Below are positions 9,934 to 20,500 of a DNA stretch of 62,957 nt, piece after piece (positions within the stretch are counted from its first letter, which is position 1; each line of letters starts with the position of its first letter). Source of the stretch: Nocardia tenerifensis NBRC 101015. GTDB taxonomy: Bacteria; Actinomycetota; Actinomycetes; Mycobacteriales; Mycobacteriaceae. The notes beneath the pieces are model-generated. The model searched no databases. It had not been told where the DNA came from and saw only the letters and a list, made by a program, of their open reading frames with translations. Made by a program: the position numbers and the translations under genes. Location: assembly GCF_000308715.1 (NCBI RefSeq), contig NZ_BAGH01000610.1:1-62957 (forward strand), read 5' to 3'.

Positions 9934-12900
9934 TTGTCTTCGTTCGTTCACCTGCACGTCCACACCGAGTACTCCATGCTGGACGGTGCGGCGAAGATCA
10001 AGCCGCTGTTCGACGAGGCGAGCAGGCTCGGGATGACCGCGGTCGGCATGACCGACCACGGCAATATGTTCGGCGCGGACGAGTTCTATCAGGTCGCCAC
10101 CAAGGCCGGCATCAAACCCATTATCGGTATCGAGGCCTACCTGGCGCCCGGCAGCAGGCATCACAAGAAGCCGGTGTTCTGGGGCCAGGCGGGCCAGCGC
10201 GGGTCCAATGGCGAGGGAGTCGGCGGCGATGTATCCGGTGGTGGCGCCTACACCCACATGACGATGCTTGCGCAGAACGCGCGGGGGTTGCGAAACCTGT
10301 TCAAGCTCTCGTCGCTGGCCAGCATGGAGGGCTACTACCGCAAGCCGAGGATGGACCGCGAGCTGATCGCCGCGCATTCCGACGGCATCATCGCCACCAC
10401 CGGTTGCCCGTCCGGCGAGGTGCAGACCCGGCTGCGCCTCGGCCAGCACGCCGAGGCGATCCAGGCCGCGTCCGACTACCGCGACATCTTCGGCAAGGAC
10501 AACTTTTTCGTGGAGTTGATGGACCACGGCCTGCCGATCGAGCGGTCGGTCCGCGACGGACTGCTCGAGATCAGCACCAAACTCGGGCTGCCACCGCTGG
10601 CCACCAACGACTCGCATTACGTGAGCAAGGACCAGGCCGAGGCGCACGCCGCCCTGCTCTGTGTACAGGCCGGTAAGACCCTCAGCGACCCGACCCGATT
10701 CAAGTTCGACGGCGACGGCTACTACCTGCAATCGGCCGAGGAAATGCGCGCGTACTGGGACACCCAGGTCCCCGGCGCCACGGACAACACCTTGCTGATC
10801 GCCGAACGGGTCGAGTCCTACGCCGAGGTGTGGGCGCACACCGACCGGATGCCGATCTACGAGGCGCCGGAGGGCTACGACGCGAACTCCTGGTTCCGTG
10901 CCGAGGTCATGCGCGGACTGGATCGGCGTTTTCCCGGCGGGGTGAGCGAGGAGTACGTGCGCAGGGCCGAGTTCGAGATCGACATCATCGTGGAAAAGGG
11001 CTTCCCCGCCTACTTCCTGATCACCGCGGACCTGATGAATCACGCGCGCGAGGAAGGTATCCGGGTCGGACCGGGCCGCGGCTCGGCCGCGGGGTCGCTG
11101 GTCTCCTACGCCATGGGCATCACCAACCTGGACCCGATCGCCCACGGTCTGCTCTTCGAGCGATTCCTCAATCCCGAGCGGGTGTCCATGCCCGATATCG
11201 ATATGGACTTCGATGATCGGCGCCGCGGTGAAATGGTGCGCTACGCGACCGAGAAATACGGCGCCGATCGCGTCGCACAGGTGATCACCTTCGGCAAGAT
11301 CAAAACCAAGGCGGCGATCAAGGACGCCGCGCGGGTGCACTACGGACAGGCCGGCTTCGCCGTCGCCGACCGGATCTCCAAGGCCCTGCCGCCGCCGGTG
11401 GCCGCCAAGGACATTCCGCTGTCGGGCATCACCGATCCCTCGCACGAGCGCTACGCGGAGGCGGCCGAGGTCAGGACGCTGATCGAGTCGGACAAAGACG
11501 TGGCGACCATCATGGAGACCGCGCGCGGCCTCGAGGGTCTGATCCGCAACGCAGGCGTGCACGCCTGCGCGGTGATCATGTCGTCCGAGCCGCTCGTCGA
11601 TGTGACACCGCTGTGGCGGCGCGACGACGGCGCGATCATCACCGGCTGGGACTATCCGTCCTGCGAGGCCATCGGCCTGCTCAAGATGGACTTCCTCGGT
11701 CTGCGCAACCTCACGGTGATCGGCGACGCGATCGACAACATCAAGGCCAACCGCGGCGAGACGATCGATCTCGACTCGCTCGGCACCGACGATTCGAAGA
11801 CCTACGAATTGCTCGGCCGCGGTGACAGTCTCGGCGTGTTCCAGCTCGACGGTGGCGCCATGCGCGACCTGCTTCGGCGGCTGATCCCCACCGGCTTCGA
11901 GGACATCGTCGCGGTCAACGCGCTGTACCGGCCGGGGCCGATGGCGATGAACACGCACAACAACTACGCCGATCGCAAGAACAACAGGCAGCGGATAGAG
12001 CCGATCCACGCCGAGCTCGAGGAGCCGCTGAGCGACATCCTCGCCGAGACCTACGGCCTGGTCGTCTATCAGGAGCAGATCATGCAGATCGCGCAGCGAG
12101 TCGCGGGATTCTCCATGGGACGCGCGGACGTGCTGCGCCGGGCCATGGGCAAGAAGAAGCTCGACGTCCTGCAGAAGGAGTTCGAGGGGTTCCGGGCTGG
12201 CATGCGGGACAACGGATTCTCCGACGAGGCCGTCCAGGCGCTCTGGGATACCGTGCTGCCGTTCGCCGGATACGCCTTCAACAAGTCACACGCGGCAGGC
12301 TACGCGCTGGTCGGGTATTGGACCGCCTACCTCAAAGCCAATTATCAGGCCGAATACATGGCGGCACTGCTGACGTCGGTGTCCGACAACAAGGACAAGT
12401 CCGCCATCTACCTTTCCGAATGCAGACAACTCGGCGTCAAAGTCCTTGCGCCGGACGTCAACGAGTCCTCGCTGCGGTTCTCCGCGGTGGGCAGCGACAT
12501 CCGCTTCGGGTTGGGCGGAGTGCGCAATGTCGGGGCGAACGTCGTCGAGTCGATCATCGAAACCCGAAGGGCGAAGGGCAAGTACACCTCGTTCGCGAAC
12601 TTCGTCGAGAAGTCGCAGCTGGTCTGCTGCAACAAGCGGGTCTTGGAGTCGCTCATCAAAGCCGGTGCCTTCGATTCCTTCGGTCATCCCCGCAAAGCGC
12701 TCATCGCCGTCCACGAGGAGGCGGTGGACGCGGTCACCGGGTTGAAGCGCCAGGAGGCGCTTGGCCAGTTCGACCTGTTCGGGGTGGCGGACGATACCGG
12801 CGAGACCCCCGGCGACTCCTCGCCACTGGCGCACCTGCGCTACGACGCGGACGAGTGGCCGCGTAAGGACATGCTCGCGCTGGAGCGGGAAATGCTGGGC

Positions 12901-13494
12901 CTCTACGTTTCCGGCCACCCGCTCGACGGCGCCGACCACATCCTGCGCAAGAACGCGCCGAAGCCGATCGCGGGCGTGCTCGCCAATCCGCCGAAAGAGG
13001 GAACGGTCACCGTCGCGGGCATCATCTCCGCGCTGGAGCGCCGGGTGAACAAAAAGGGTGAGAGCTGGGCGATCGCCGTGGTCGAAGATCTGGATGCCTC
13101 GATCGAAGTCCTGTTCTTCCCGAAAAGCTACAGCGTGTTCGCCCTGGACTTGGCCGTCGATGCCGTCGTCGTCGTGGAAGGCCGGGTCAACTGGCGCGAG
13201 GACAAGATGTCGGTTTTCGGCTCGCACGTCGCCGTGCTCGACGTGAGCCACCTCGACGGCAGCCGCCATCGCCCGCCCCTGATGCTGGAGCTCAACGCCC
13301 AAAGCACCAGCCGGGAAAGCGTTTTGGAACTCAAGTCGACGCTGCAGGCGCACCACGGCGACACCCCGGTGCGCATCGTGCTGTGCCATCGGGAGAAGCG
13401 GACGACGCTCGCCGTCGCCGACTACCCGGTGTCGGTCAGCTCCGCGTTGCTCGGCGAGTTGCGCGCACTACGCGGGCTCAAGGTGTTGTCCTGA
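9934..13494 (+). CDS. dnaE: DNA polymerase III alpha subunit (DnaE1-type), likely self-resistance copy
   Basis: Catalytic subunit of the replicative DNA polymerase, 1186 residues from the TTG at 9934, about the length of mycobacterial DnaE1. That start has GGAGGG 4 bases upstream and yields the expected N-terminus (SSFVHLHVHTEYSMLDGAAK); the frame stays open further upstream, but that part looks non-coding. Visible parts: PHP domain with HLHVHTEYS and MTDHGNMFG; catalytic palm with PDIDMDFDDRR near residue 420 (three acidic residues kept); FNKSHAAGY; finger and duplex-binding regions; RVNKKGESW in the C-terminal OB-fold. The actinobacterial sequence as I recall it reads PDIDIDFDD, so Ile to Met here, and GKIKTKAAIKD against GTIKTKAALKD nearby, are changes next to the active site. 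Chromosomal dnaE1 does not normally sit in a PKS cluster. Since nargenicin is known to target DnaE, this is probably a tolerant second copy; that is inference. Confidence 0.96.
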   Translation: MSSFVHLHVHTEYSMLDGAAKIKPLFDEASRLGMTAVGMTDHGNMFGADEFYQVATKAGIKPIIGIEAYLAPGSRHHKKPVFWGQAGQRGSNGEGVGGDVSGGGAYTHMTMLAQNARGLRNLFKLSSLASMEGYYRKPRMDRELIAAHSDGIIATTGCPSGEVQTRLRLGQHAEAIQAASDYRDIFGKDNFFVELMDHGLPIERSVRDGLLEISTKLGLPPLATNDSHYVSKDQAEAHAALLCVQAGKTLSDPTRFKFDGDGYYLQSAEEMRAYWDTQVPGATDNTLLIAERVESYAEVWAHTDRMPIYEAPEGYDANSWFRAEVMRGLDRRFPGGVSEEYVRRAEFEIDIIVEKGFPAYFLITADLMNHAREEGIRVGPGRGSAAGSLVSYAMGITNLDPIAHGLLFERFLNPERVSMPDIDMDFDDRRRGEMVRYATEKYGADRVAQVITFGKIKTKAAIKDAARVHYGQAGFAVADRISKALPPPVAAKDIPLSGITDPSHERYAEAAEVRTLIESDKDVATIMETARGLEGLIRNAGVHACAVIMSSEPLVDVTPLWRRDDGAIITGWDYPSCEAIGLLKMDFLGLRNLTVIGDAIDNIKANRGETIDLDSLGTDDSKTYELLGRGDSLGVFQLDGGAMRDLLRRLIPTGFEDIVAVNALYRPGPMAMNTHNNYADRKNNRQRIEPIHAELEEPLSDILAETYGLVVYQEQIMQIAQRVAGFSMGRADVLRRAMGKKKLDVLQKEFEGFRAGMRDNGFSDEAVQALWDTVLPFAGYAFNKSHAAGYALVGYWTAYLKANYQAEYMAALLTSVSDNKDKSAIYLSECRQLGVKVLAPDVNESSLRFSAVGSDIRFGLGGVRNVGANVVESIIETRRAKGKYTSFANFVEKSQLVCCNKRVLESLIKAGAFDSFGHPRKALIAVHEEAVDAVTGLKRQEALGQFDLFGVADDTGETPGDSSPLAHLRYDADEWPRKDMLALEREMLGLYVSGHPLDGADHILRKNAPKPIAGVLANPPKEGTVTVAGIISALERRVNKKGESWAIAVVEDLDASIEVLFFPKSYSVFALDLAVDAVVVVEGRVNWREDKMSVFGSHVAVLDVSHLDGSRHRPPLMLELNAQSTSRESVLELKSTLQAHHGDTPVRIVLCHREKRTTLAVADYPVSVSSALLGELRALRGLKVLS

Positions 13495-13816
13495 CGAACT
13501 CCGCCGCGGCGGCGCGCAGCAATTCCTCGTCCAGCGCCTCGGGCAGCCCTCGCATCGCCGCCTCGCCCACCAGCGCGGCGAGCTCGAGCATGGCGGCCCG
13601 GTCGGGCTCGCCGTGCCGGGCGATGTGCTCGAATATTGCACGCACCGCAGGGTTTTCGTTGTCGCACATCGGGCACAGACCCACCGTCCGCACCCCGCGC
13701 ACCTCGAATCCGTCTGCCCGGACAAAAGAATGCGGGACCCGCATCGCGCAGACCAGCGTGGCCGCGCACCGGTGACACGGCAAATCGTCGACGTAGGAGA
13801 TCTCGAGATCCGGCAC
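13478..13816 (-). CDS. DUF6300-like small zinc-ribbon protein
   Basis: A 112-residue protein from a GTG at 13816, convergent with dnaE and overlapping its 3' end by 17 bases. It has two CxxC pairs, CHRC near residue 14 and CPMC near residue 49, with the segments VPHSFVRADGFEV and VRTVGLCPMCDNENP between and after them. This matches my memory of the DUF6300 family, common in Streptomyces and Nocardia and of unknown function. The C-terminal half is helical and acidic. No ribosome site is obvious before the GTG. It is likely a chromosomal neighbour rather than part of the PKS pathway. Confidence 0.65.
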   Translation of the reverse strand: MPDLEISYVDDLPCHRCAATLVCAMRVPHSFVRADGFEVRGVRTVGLCPMCDNENPAVRAIFEHIARHGEPDRAAMLELAALVGEAAMRGLPEALDEELLRAAAAEFVRTTP

Positions 13817-13911
13817 CCAACGATTTGACTAGATCCCGAATGCCTTGTCCAACAAACGAAACGCCCAATCCCCAACTCTCAGTTGTGCATACCGAAAGAA
13901 CGGATCGCCCG

Positions 13912-14091
13912 ATGAGCCGCCCGCCCGCCGCCACCGACGTCACACGAGTCGCCACCGCCCGCGCGCGGATCGCCAACGTCCGGCGTCGACTGCTCGACAC
14001 CGCCGCCTTCGGAAAAAGCCTCACGCCGGATCAACTCGAACACCTCGCCGCCGAACTCGGCGAGACACTGCGCGTTCTCACCGACGACTGA
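13912..14091 (+). CDS. Small hypothetical protein (59 aa)
   Basis: An open frame from ATG 13912 giving a 59-residue, Arg/Ala-rich, probably helical peptide (centre: RARIANVRRRLLDTAAF; end: LAAELGETLRVLTDD). Third codon positions are mostly G or C as in real genes here. I recognise no family, and no clear ribosome site precedes it. It lies between DUF6300 and the remnant downstream of the NRPS. It may be an unimportant small gene or not expressed. Confidence 0.35.
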   Translation: MSRPPAATDVTRVATARARIANVRRRLLDTAAFGKSLTPDQLEHLAAELGETLRVLTDD

Positions 14092-14247
14092 GCCCACACA
14101 GCAGTCGACGCCATGCAGCGGTTCGGCGACGCCCGATCCACCGACGCCTCGCCTGCGCGCGAATTACGTCGACCGAACGTCATCCGACTGATGCGTCGGT
14201 GGTGGCGCGCCGGGCACAGTGAGTGCGATGCCAATTGAGGAGAGAAA

Positions 14248-14560
14248 CTACGCGGCTATCTCGGGATGCAGGTACCTCTGGGTGATCCGCGGATCGTCGA
14301 GTTCGTCTTCGTATCGGTCGCATTGCTTTTGCCGGTTGTACCACGACTCCGTTAGATCGTGCCCCGTGATCGTGTACTTGGCGAGCGGCCCTCGACGACG
14401 GTCCCTGACCTGTATGAAACCCGGGCCTTGTCGCCAGCAGCACCGTCCGATATAGAACGCTTCCCACCACGCGTCCAGTTCGGCGGAATCGGCAGGCTGC
14501 TCGCTTCGGTCCGGAAGATGAAGATGACTCAGTGGCGTGATCCGCGCGCAACGGTTCGAA
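14248..14560 (-). pseudogene. Possible C-terminal remnant of a DUF5825-like protein
   Basis: Downstream of the NRPS on the same strand, one frame reads sensibly from about 14500 to the stop at 14248: AELDAWWEAFYIGRCCW, then GPGFIQVRDRR, then LAKYTITGHDL and a charged tail. The GPGFIQVRD pattern recalls the C-terminus of DUF5825 proteins, but from memory only. I see no good start codon with a ribosome site, and the frame upstream is merely the shadow of the NRPS thioesterase domain, so it looks like a decayed gene end. The remainder of 14092-14591 holds nothing else that I can support. Confidence 0.25.
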
Positions 14561-14591
14561 GGTCCAGGCCGCCGTCGGCCCGATCGCAACC

Positions 14592-17500
14592 TCAGCGTGG
14601 CGAGCGGGGCAGTTTTGTGTTGAGGATTGGGCCGATGTGGTTCAGGGGGTGGGGTTGGGTCATTTCGCCGTGGGTGCAGGGGATTTGGTGGACCTCTACC
14701 TTGCCGGTTACGTGGGTGTGCCATCGGTCGGGGGTGAAGGGGGAATTCTGGGGTTTGCCGATGGTCGCCTCGAACAGCAGCAGATCGCCGTGGAAGACGC
14801 CGAGGGAGGCGGCGGAAACCACTGCTCTGGTGGTGGCGAAAACCGTGAGCAGCGTGGACAGGTCGAGTTCGCCGAGGCCGGCGAGCTCGATGTCTTGTCC
14901 GACGGATTCGGCGACCTCCTCCGGTGTTGCGGGGCCGGTGTCCGGCTGGTAGTCGTCCGGCTTCGGGTAGCTGTCGAGTATGGCCAAGAATTCGACCTGT
15001 TCGCCTTCTTCCTGGATCCGCACCGCGAGCAGGTGCGCGATGATTCCGCCGAGGGACCAACCGAGCAGGAAGTAGGGGCCGCGCGGCTGGATGAGCCGGA
15101 TCTGTTCCAGATAGTCGGTCACGACGTCCGCGGCCGATCCCGGCGACCATCCCGGTTCGCTGAGTCCGCGCGCCTGCAGGCCGTAGACCGGCCGGTCGGC
15201 GTCGAGGTGCCGCAGCAGACCGGAGTACACCCAACTGGTTCCGGCTGCGGGGTGCACGCAGAACAAGGGTCGTTCGGCGCCGGCTCGACGCAGCGGGAGC
15301 ATCACCGCGAGCGAGTCTGCGCGCGAGCCTGCCGACGCGAGCGCGGCGAGCCCGGCGACCGTCGGGGACTCCAACACGTCCCGCACTGTTAGCGAAATGC
15401 CAAGGGGCCGTAGGCGACTGATCAATCGGAGGACCAGGAGGGAGTGACCGCCGAGGTCGAAGAACGAGTCGTCGACGCCGACTTTCGGCACATCCAGCAG
15501 CTCGGCGAACAGTTCGCCGAGCAGCAGCTCATGGGGCGACTGCGGCGCACGTCCTGAACCGCCGCTGCGGCGCGGTGTGGGCAGTGCACGGCGGTCGAGC
15601 TTTCCGTTCACGGTGAGCGGCAGTTCGTCCAGCATGACGACCGCCGACGGCACCAGGTATGCCGGCAGTCGCGCCGCGGCATACGACCGCAGTTCGGCCT
15701 CACCCACCGTCGTGTCCGGCACCACGTATGCCACCAGCCGGATCTCGCCCGGCCCGAATTCGTGTGCGACCACGGCTGCGTGCCGGATCGCCGGATGCCG
15801 GGCGAACACCACCTGCGCCTCTTGGGGTTCGACCCGGATGCCTCGCACCTTCACTTGGTCGTCGGCCCGGCCGACGAATTCCAGCTGTCCGTCCGACCGC
15901 CACCGCACCACGTCCCCGGTGCGGTACATCCGTTCCGCCGTGGGGCTGAACGGGTCCGCCACGAACCGACCGGCGGTCAATCCAGGCCGGTCGAGGTATC
16001 CCCTGGCCAGGCAGTCACCGGCGATGTACAGCTCGCCGAGCACCCCCGGCGCGACCAGATCCAGTCCGTCACCGAGCACGTATACCCGGACATCCGCGAA
16101 CGGCCGGCCGATGGGAATGGCGCCCGTCGGTGTCTGCTCGTCGTCGGTCAACCGGAACTCGATGGTACAGACTGTCGTCTCGGTGGGGCCGTAGCTGTTG
16201 CACACCAGCACATTCGGGTGACGGGCACGCCAGCGCGCCAGCATGTCGCCGAACAGCGCCTCACCTCCGACAGACAGACATTCGCTCGGCGAGGCCTCGT
16301 CGGGCATGGAGTCCAGCAGCTTCAAGTGGCTGGGTGTCCCGAACAAGACCGACGGCCGTGGACCGGGTTGGTCCAGTTCGCCGACCCTGGCACATCCGCC
16401 ACTGACGAGCGGCACGTACAGCGCGGACACAGACATGTCGAACGCCACGGACAGGTGCATGCGGCTCTCCCCCGCGACGCCGGGATAGATATCCCGTGAG
16501 CGCAACAGATACGCACCGAGCGATCTGTGCGCGATAACGACCCCCTTGGGGCGCCCCGTCGATCCTGACGTGTAGAGCACGTAAGCAGGATTATCCAGAT
16601 GGACCCGAAGCCCCGGGTTCGCCGTGGGGTAACGATCGCTCTCGCACCGGTCGACACACAGCGCGTCCGGCCCGACGCGCGCGGACAGCGCCGACGTCGT
16701 CACGGTGATCCGGGGAGCCGCGTCTCGAAGCAGGAATGCCACCCGGTCGTCCGGGTAGTTCACATCGACCGGTAGGTACGCGCCGCCGGATTTCAGGACA
16801 CCCAGCAGCGCGATGACCAGCTCGGCGGAGGGCGGCAGCAGCACGACAACCCGGTCTTCCGGCCGCACACCACGTTGAATGAGCAACCGCGCGAACTGAT
16901 TCGCCCGCGCATTCAATTCCGTGTAACTGAGCAGGGTGTCCCCCGCCGCCAACGCAGGCGCGTCCGGGGTACGCCGGACCTGCTCCTCGAACAGCTGGTG
17001 TGCGATCGCACCGGGCCGCGCCACCGGTGGGCGCAGAAGCGACTCCCGTTCGGCCCTGCTGAGCACGTCGATCGCGCTGATCGGCCGGTCGGGGTCGGCG
17101 ACGGCCGCGGCGAAGATCCGATGCAGCCTGGTGGTCATCACCTCTACCGAACCGCGATCGAACAGGTCGCTGCTGTACTCGAGCGAGCCGTCCAGGCCGG
17201 CGGGTTCGCCGTTGGGGCCGAAGGTTTCCCAGAGGATGAGGGTGAGGTCGAACCTGGCGATGTCGCGCCACACGCCATCCGCGACGGCGGTCAGGCCGTC
17301 CAGGTCGAATATCGGCGGCTCGTTGTTGTTGAACGAGAGAGCTACCTGGAACAGCGGATTCCGACCGGTGTGCCGCGCCGGATTGAGCACCTCCACCAGG
17401 TGTTCGAACGGGACCTGCGTTTGGGAGAAGTCGGCGATATCGCTGTCGCGCACGCGGGTGAGCAGCTGGGTGAACGTCGGATCGCCCGCGGTGTCGGCTC

Positions 17501-20500
17501 TGAGCACCAGAGTGTTCACGAAGAACCCGATCAGGTCGTCGAGGGCCTCGTCGTCGCGCCCGGCCACGACCGTACCGATGGGGATGTCGGTGCCTGCGCC
17601 GAGTTTGGTCAGCAGCGCGGTCAATCCGGCGTGCAACACCATGAAAAGCGTGCCACCGGTCTGCTTGGCCAGCCCGATCAGTCCGTGGTGGACGTCCGCG
17701 GCGAGCCGGACCGGAACCCGTCCACCGAGCTGGGAGGCCACCTTGGGGCGGGCCCGGTCGAACGGCAGCGTGAGTTCTTCCGGCAAGCCCGCCAGCCGGT
17801 CGACCCAGTACGACTGATCGGCCTTCGAGAGCAATTCCCGTTGCCACAGCGCGTAATCCGCGTACTGGACCCGCAGCGGCGACCACCCGGGCGCCTGCCC
17901 GAGACGGCGCGCGTTGTAAGCCGTGCCGAGATCGCGCGCCAACGGTGTCATCGACCAGCCGTCGCCGCCGATGTGATGCATCAGCAGCAACAGCACGTGC
18001 TCGTCCGGTCCGAGCTCGAAACACCATGCCGCCAACGGGATCTCGGAGGCGAGATCGAAGGCGTAACCCGCCGCCGCGTCCAGTCGCGCGGCGAGTTCAC
18101 GCTCGGATATCCGGGCGAACTCCCACCGAATCTCCGGTACGTCCACGATGTGCTGGTATGGCCGGCCGTCGTGCTCCGGATACACGGTACGCAGGCTCTC
18201 ATGCCGTCCTACGACATCGGCGAGCGCCGCTCGCAGCGCCGACTGATCGAGCTCGCCGGACAGCCGGACGGCCATCGGCACGTTGTAGGTCGAGACCAGT
18301 CCTTGCATCCGGTACAGGAACCACAGCCGGAGCTGCGCGAACGACAAGGGAACCGACTCGGGTCGCGGCCGCGGAGTCACCGCGACACGGGCCAGCTCGG
18401 CGGTGCCGACGCGGTCGGCGAGCCCGGCCGGGGTCGGCCGCTCGAACACCACCCGGACCGGCAGTTCGACCCCGAGCACGGTTCTGATCCGACTGGTCAG
18501 CTTCGTCGCGGTGAGGGAATGGCCGCCCAAGGCGAAGAAATCGTCGTCGATCGTCACCGACGGCACGACCAGCACGTCGGCGTAGATCTCGCACAGCGCT
18601 CGTTCGACCGGCGTGCGCGGCGCACGGCCCGTACTCTCGCGGGACGGCTTGGGCAGTGCTTCGCGGTCCAGCTTGCCGTTGGGACTGAGCGGCATGGCGT
18701 CGAGCCGGACGAACACGGACGGCACCATGTAGTCCGGCAGCACCGCCGCCACATGATCCCGCAGCTGCGCCGGCTCGACCGCCCCGCAGGCCGGCACCAC
18801 GTAGCCGACGAGGCGTTGATCGCCCGGACGGTCCTGCACGGCGAGCACCGCCACCTGCGCGACGTGCGGATGACCGCGCAGCACGGTCTCGATCTCGCCG
18901 AGTTCGATCCGGAACCCGCGGATCTTGACCTGATGGTCGACACGGCCGTGGAACTCCAACTGGCCGTCGGCACGCCAGCGCACCAGGTCACCGGTGCGGT
19001 ACATCCGGGATGCCGCATCGTCGAACGGGTTGGCCACGAAGCGTGCTGCCGTCAGCGCCGGTCGGTTCAGATATCCGCGCGAGAGCTGAGCGCCTGCGAG
19101 ATACAGCTCTCCCACCACCGCGCAGGGCACCGGCCGCAGCCGGGAATCCAGTACGTAGGCGCGGGTGTTGCCGATCGGCTTGCCGAGCGCCGCATGGTCG
19201 GGCCAGTCGTCCACCTCAGGAGGGAAGAACGACGCGATCGCCAGGTGCGTTTCGGTCGGGCCGTAGCAGTTGTCCAGCCGACGACCGCGGGTCGCGAAAA
19301 ACGCCTTGACCTCGGGCGAAAGCGCCAGTGCTTCCCCACCCTGGCCGATCAGCCGCAGTTCGGGAAGGTGGGCGCCGGTGTTCTGCACGACCTCGCACAG
19401 CGCCGCCAGCACAAGGTTCGGCAGATACATGTCCTGCACGTCGAACTCGGCCAGCCACCGGGCGAACAACTCGGCGTCCTTGCGGACCTCCTCGGGCGGG
19501 ACTACCAGGCAGCCACCTCTCGTGGTGGCGAACAGGACCTCGTAGGCGGAGGTGTCGAAACTGAGCGACGAGAACTGGGCCATCCTGCCTGCGGGCAAGA
19601 CCGTCTCGTAACAGGTCAGCAGGCTCACCGTCGCGGCGGACGGCATGACCACCGCCTTCGGCAGCCCGGTCGATCCGGACGTGTAGATGACATACGCCGG
19701 GTGTTGCGGCCGCAACGGAGCCAGGCGGTCGGCGTCGACGATATCGGCCGAGGACAGGTGCCCGGTGTCCACCGATTCGGTGAGGGTCAGGACCGGCGCC
19801 GCGTCGCTGTGCATGAAGGCCACCCGGTCGGCGGGGTAGCCGGGGTCGATCGGCAGGTACGCGCCCCCGGCCTTCAATGTCGCCCAGAGCCCGACGATGA
19901 CGTCGACGGAGCGCGGCATCATCAGGCCGACAACGGATTCCGGCCCGACGCCGCGATCGATCAGATAACGGGCAAGTTGATTGGCCCGCGCGTTGAGCTG
20001 CGCGTAGGTGAGCACCGTGTCACCCATCTGCACGGCAGGCAGGTCCGGGGTGCGTCGCACCTGCGCCTCGAGCAGCTCGGGCAGCGTCCGCTGCGGCACC
20101 TCCCGCTCAGTGTCGTTCCATTCCACCAGCATTCGGTGCCGTTCCGGCGCGGCGAGCACCTCGACGCCGCTGAGCGGCACGCCGGAGTCGGCGGCGACTT
20201 GGGTCAGGAACCGCAGCAAGCGCTCACCGAGCACCCTGGCACCATCGGAGGTGAACAGATCCGCTGCGTAGGTGAGGGTCAGATCCACACCGGCGGCGCG
20301 GCCGTCAGCGGTCCACCGCTGGACGAATCCGAAGAACAGATCGAATTTCGCCGCGTCGAGCGGGGTCTTCACCGGCGTGCACGGCAGACCGTCCAGGCGC
20401 AGAACCATGCCTTCGTCCACGACGAGTGCGATCTGGAACAGCGGGTGCCGGGACAGGGATCGGGTGGGCTGCAGATGTTCGACGAGCTTCTCGAACGGGA

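Noticed and set aside
9817..12009. A 730-codon open frame on the minus strand opposite dnaE
   Set aside because: It mirrors the third-position GC of dnaE, has a His/Val/Gly-rich composition and no family likeness.
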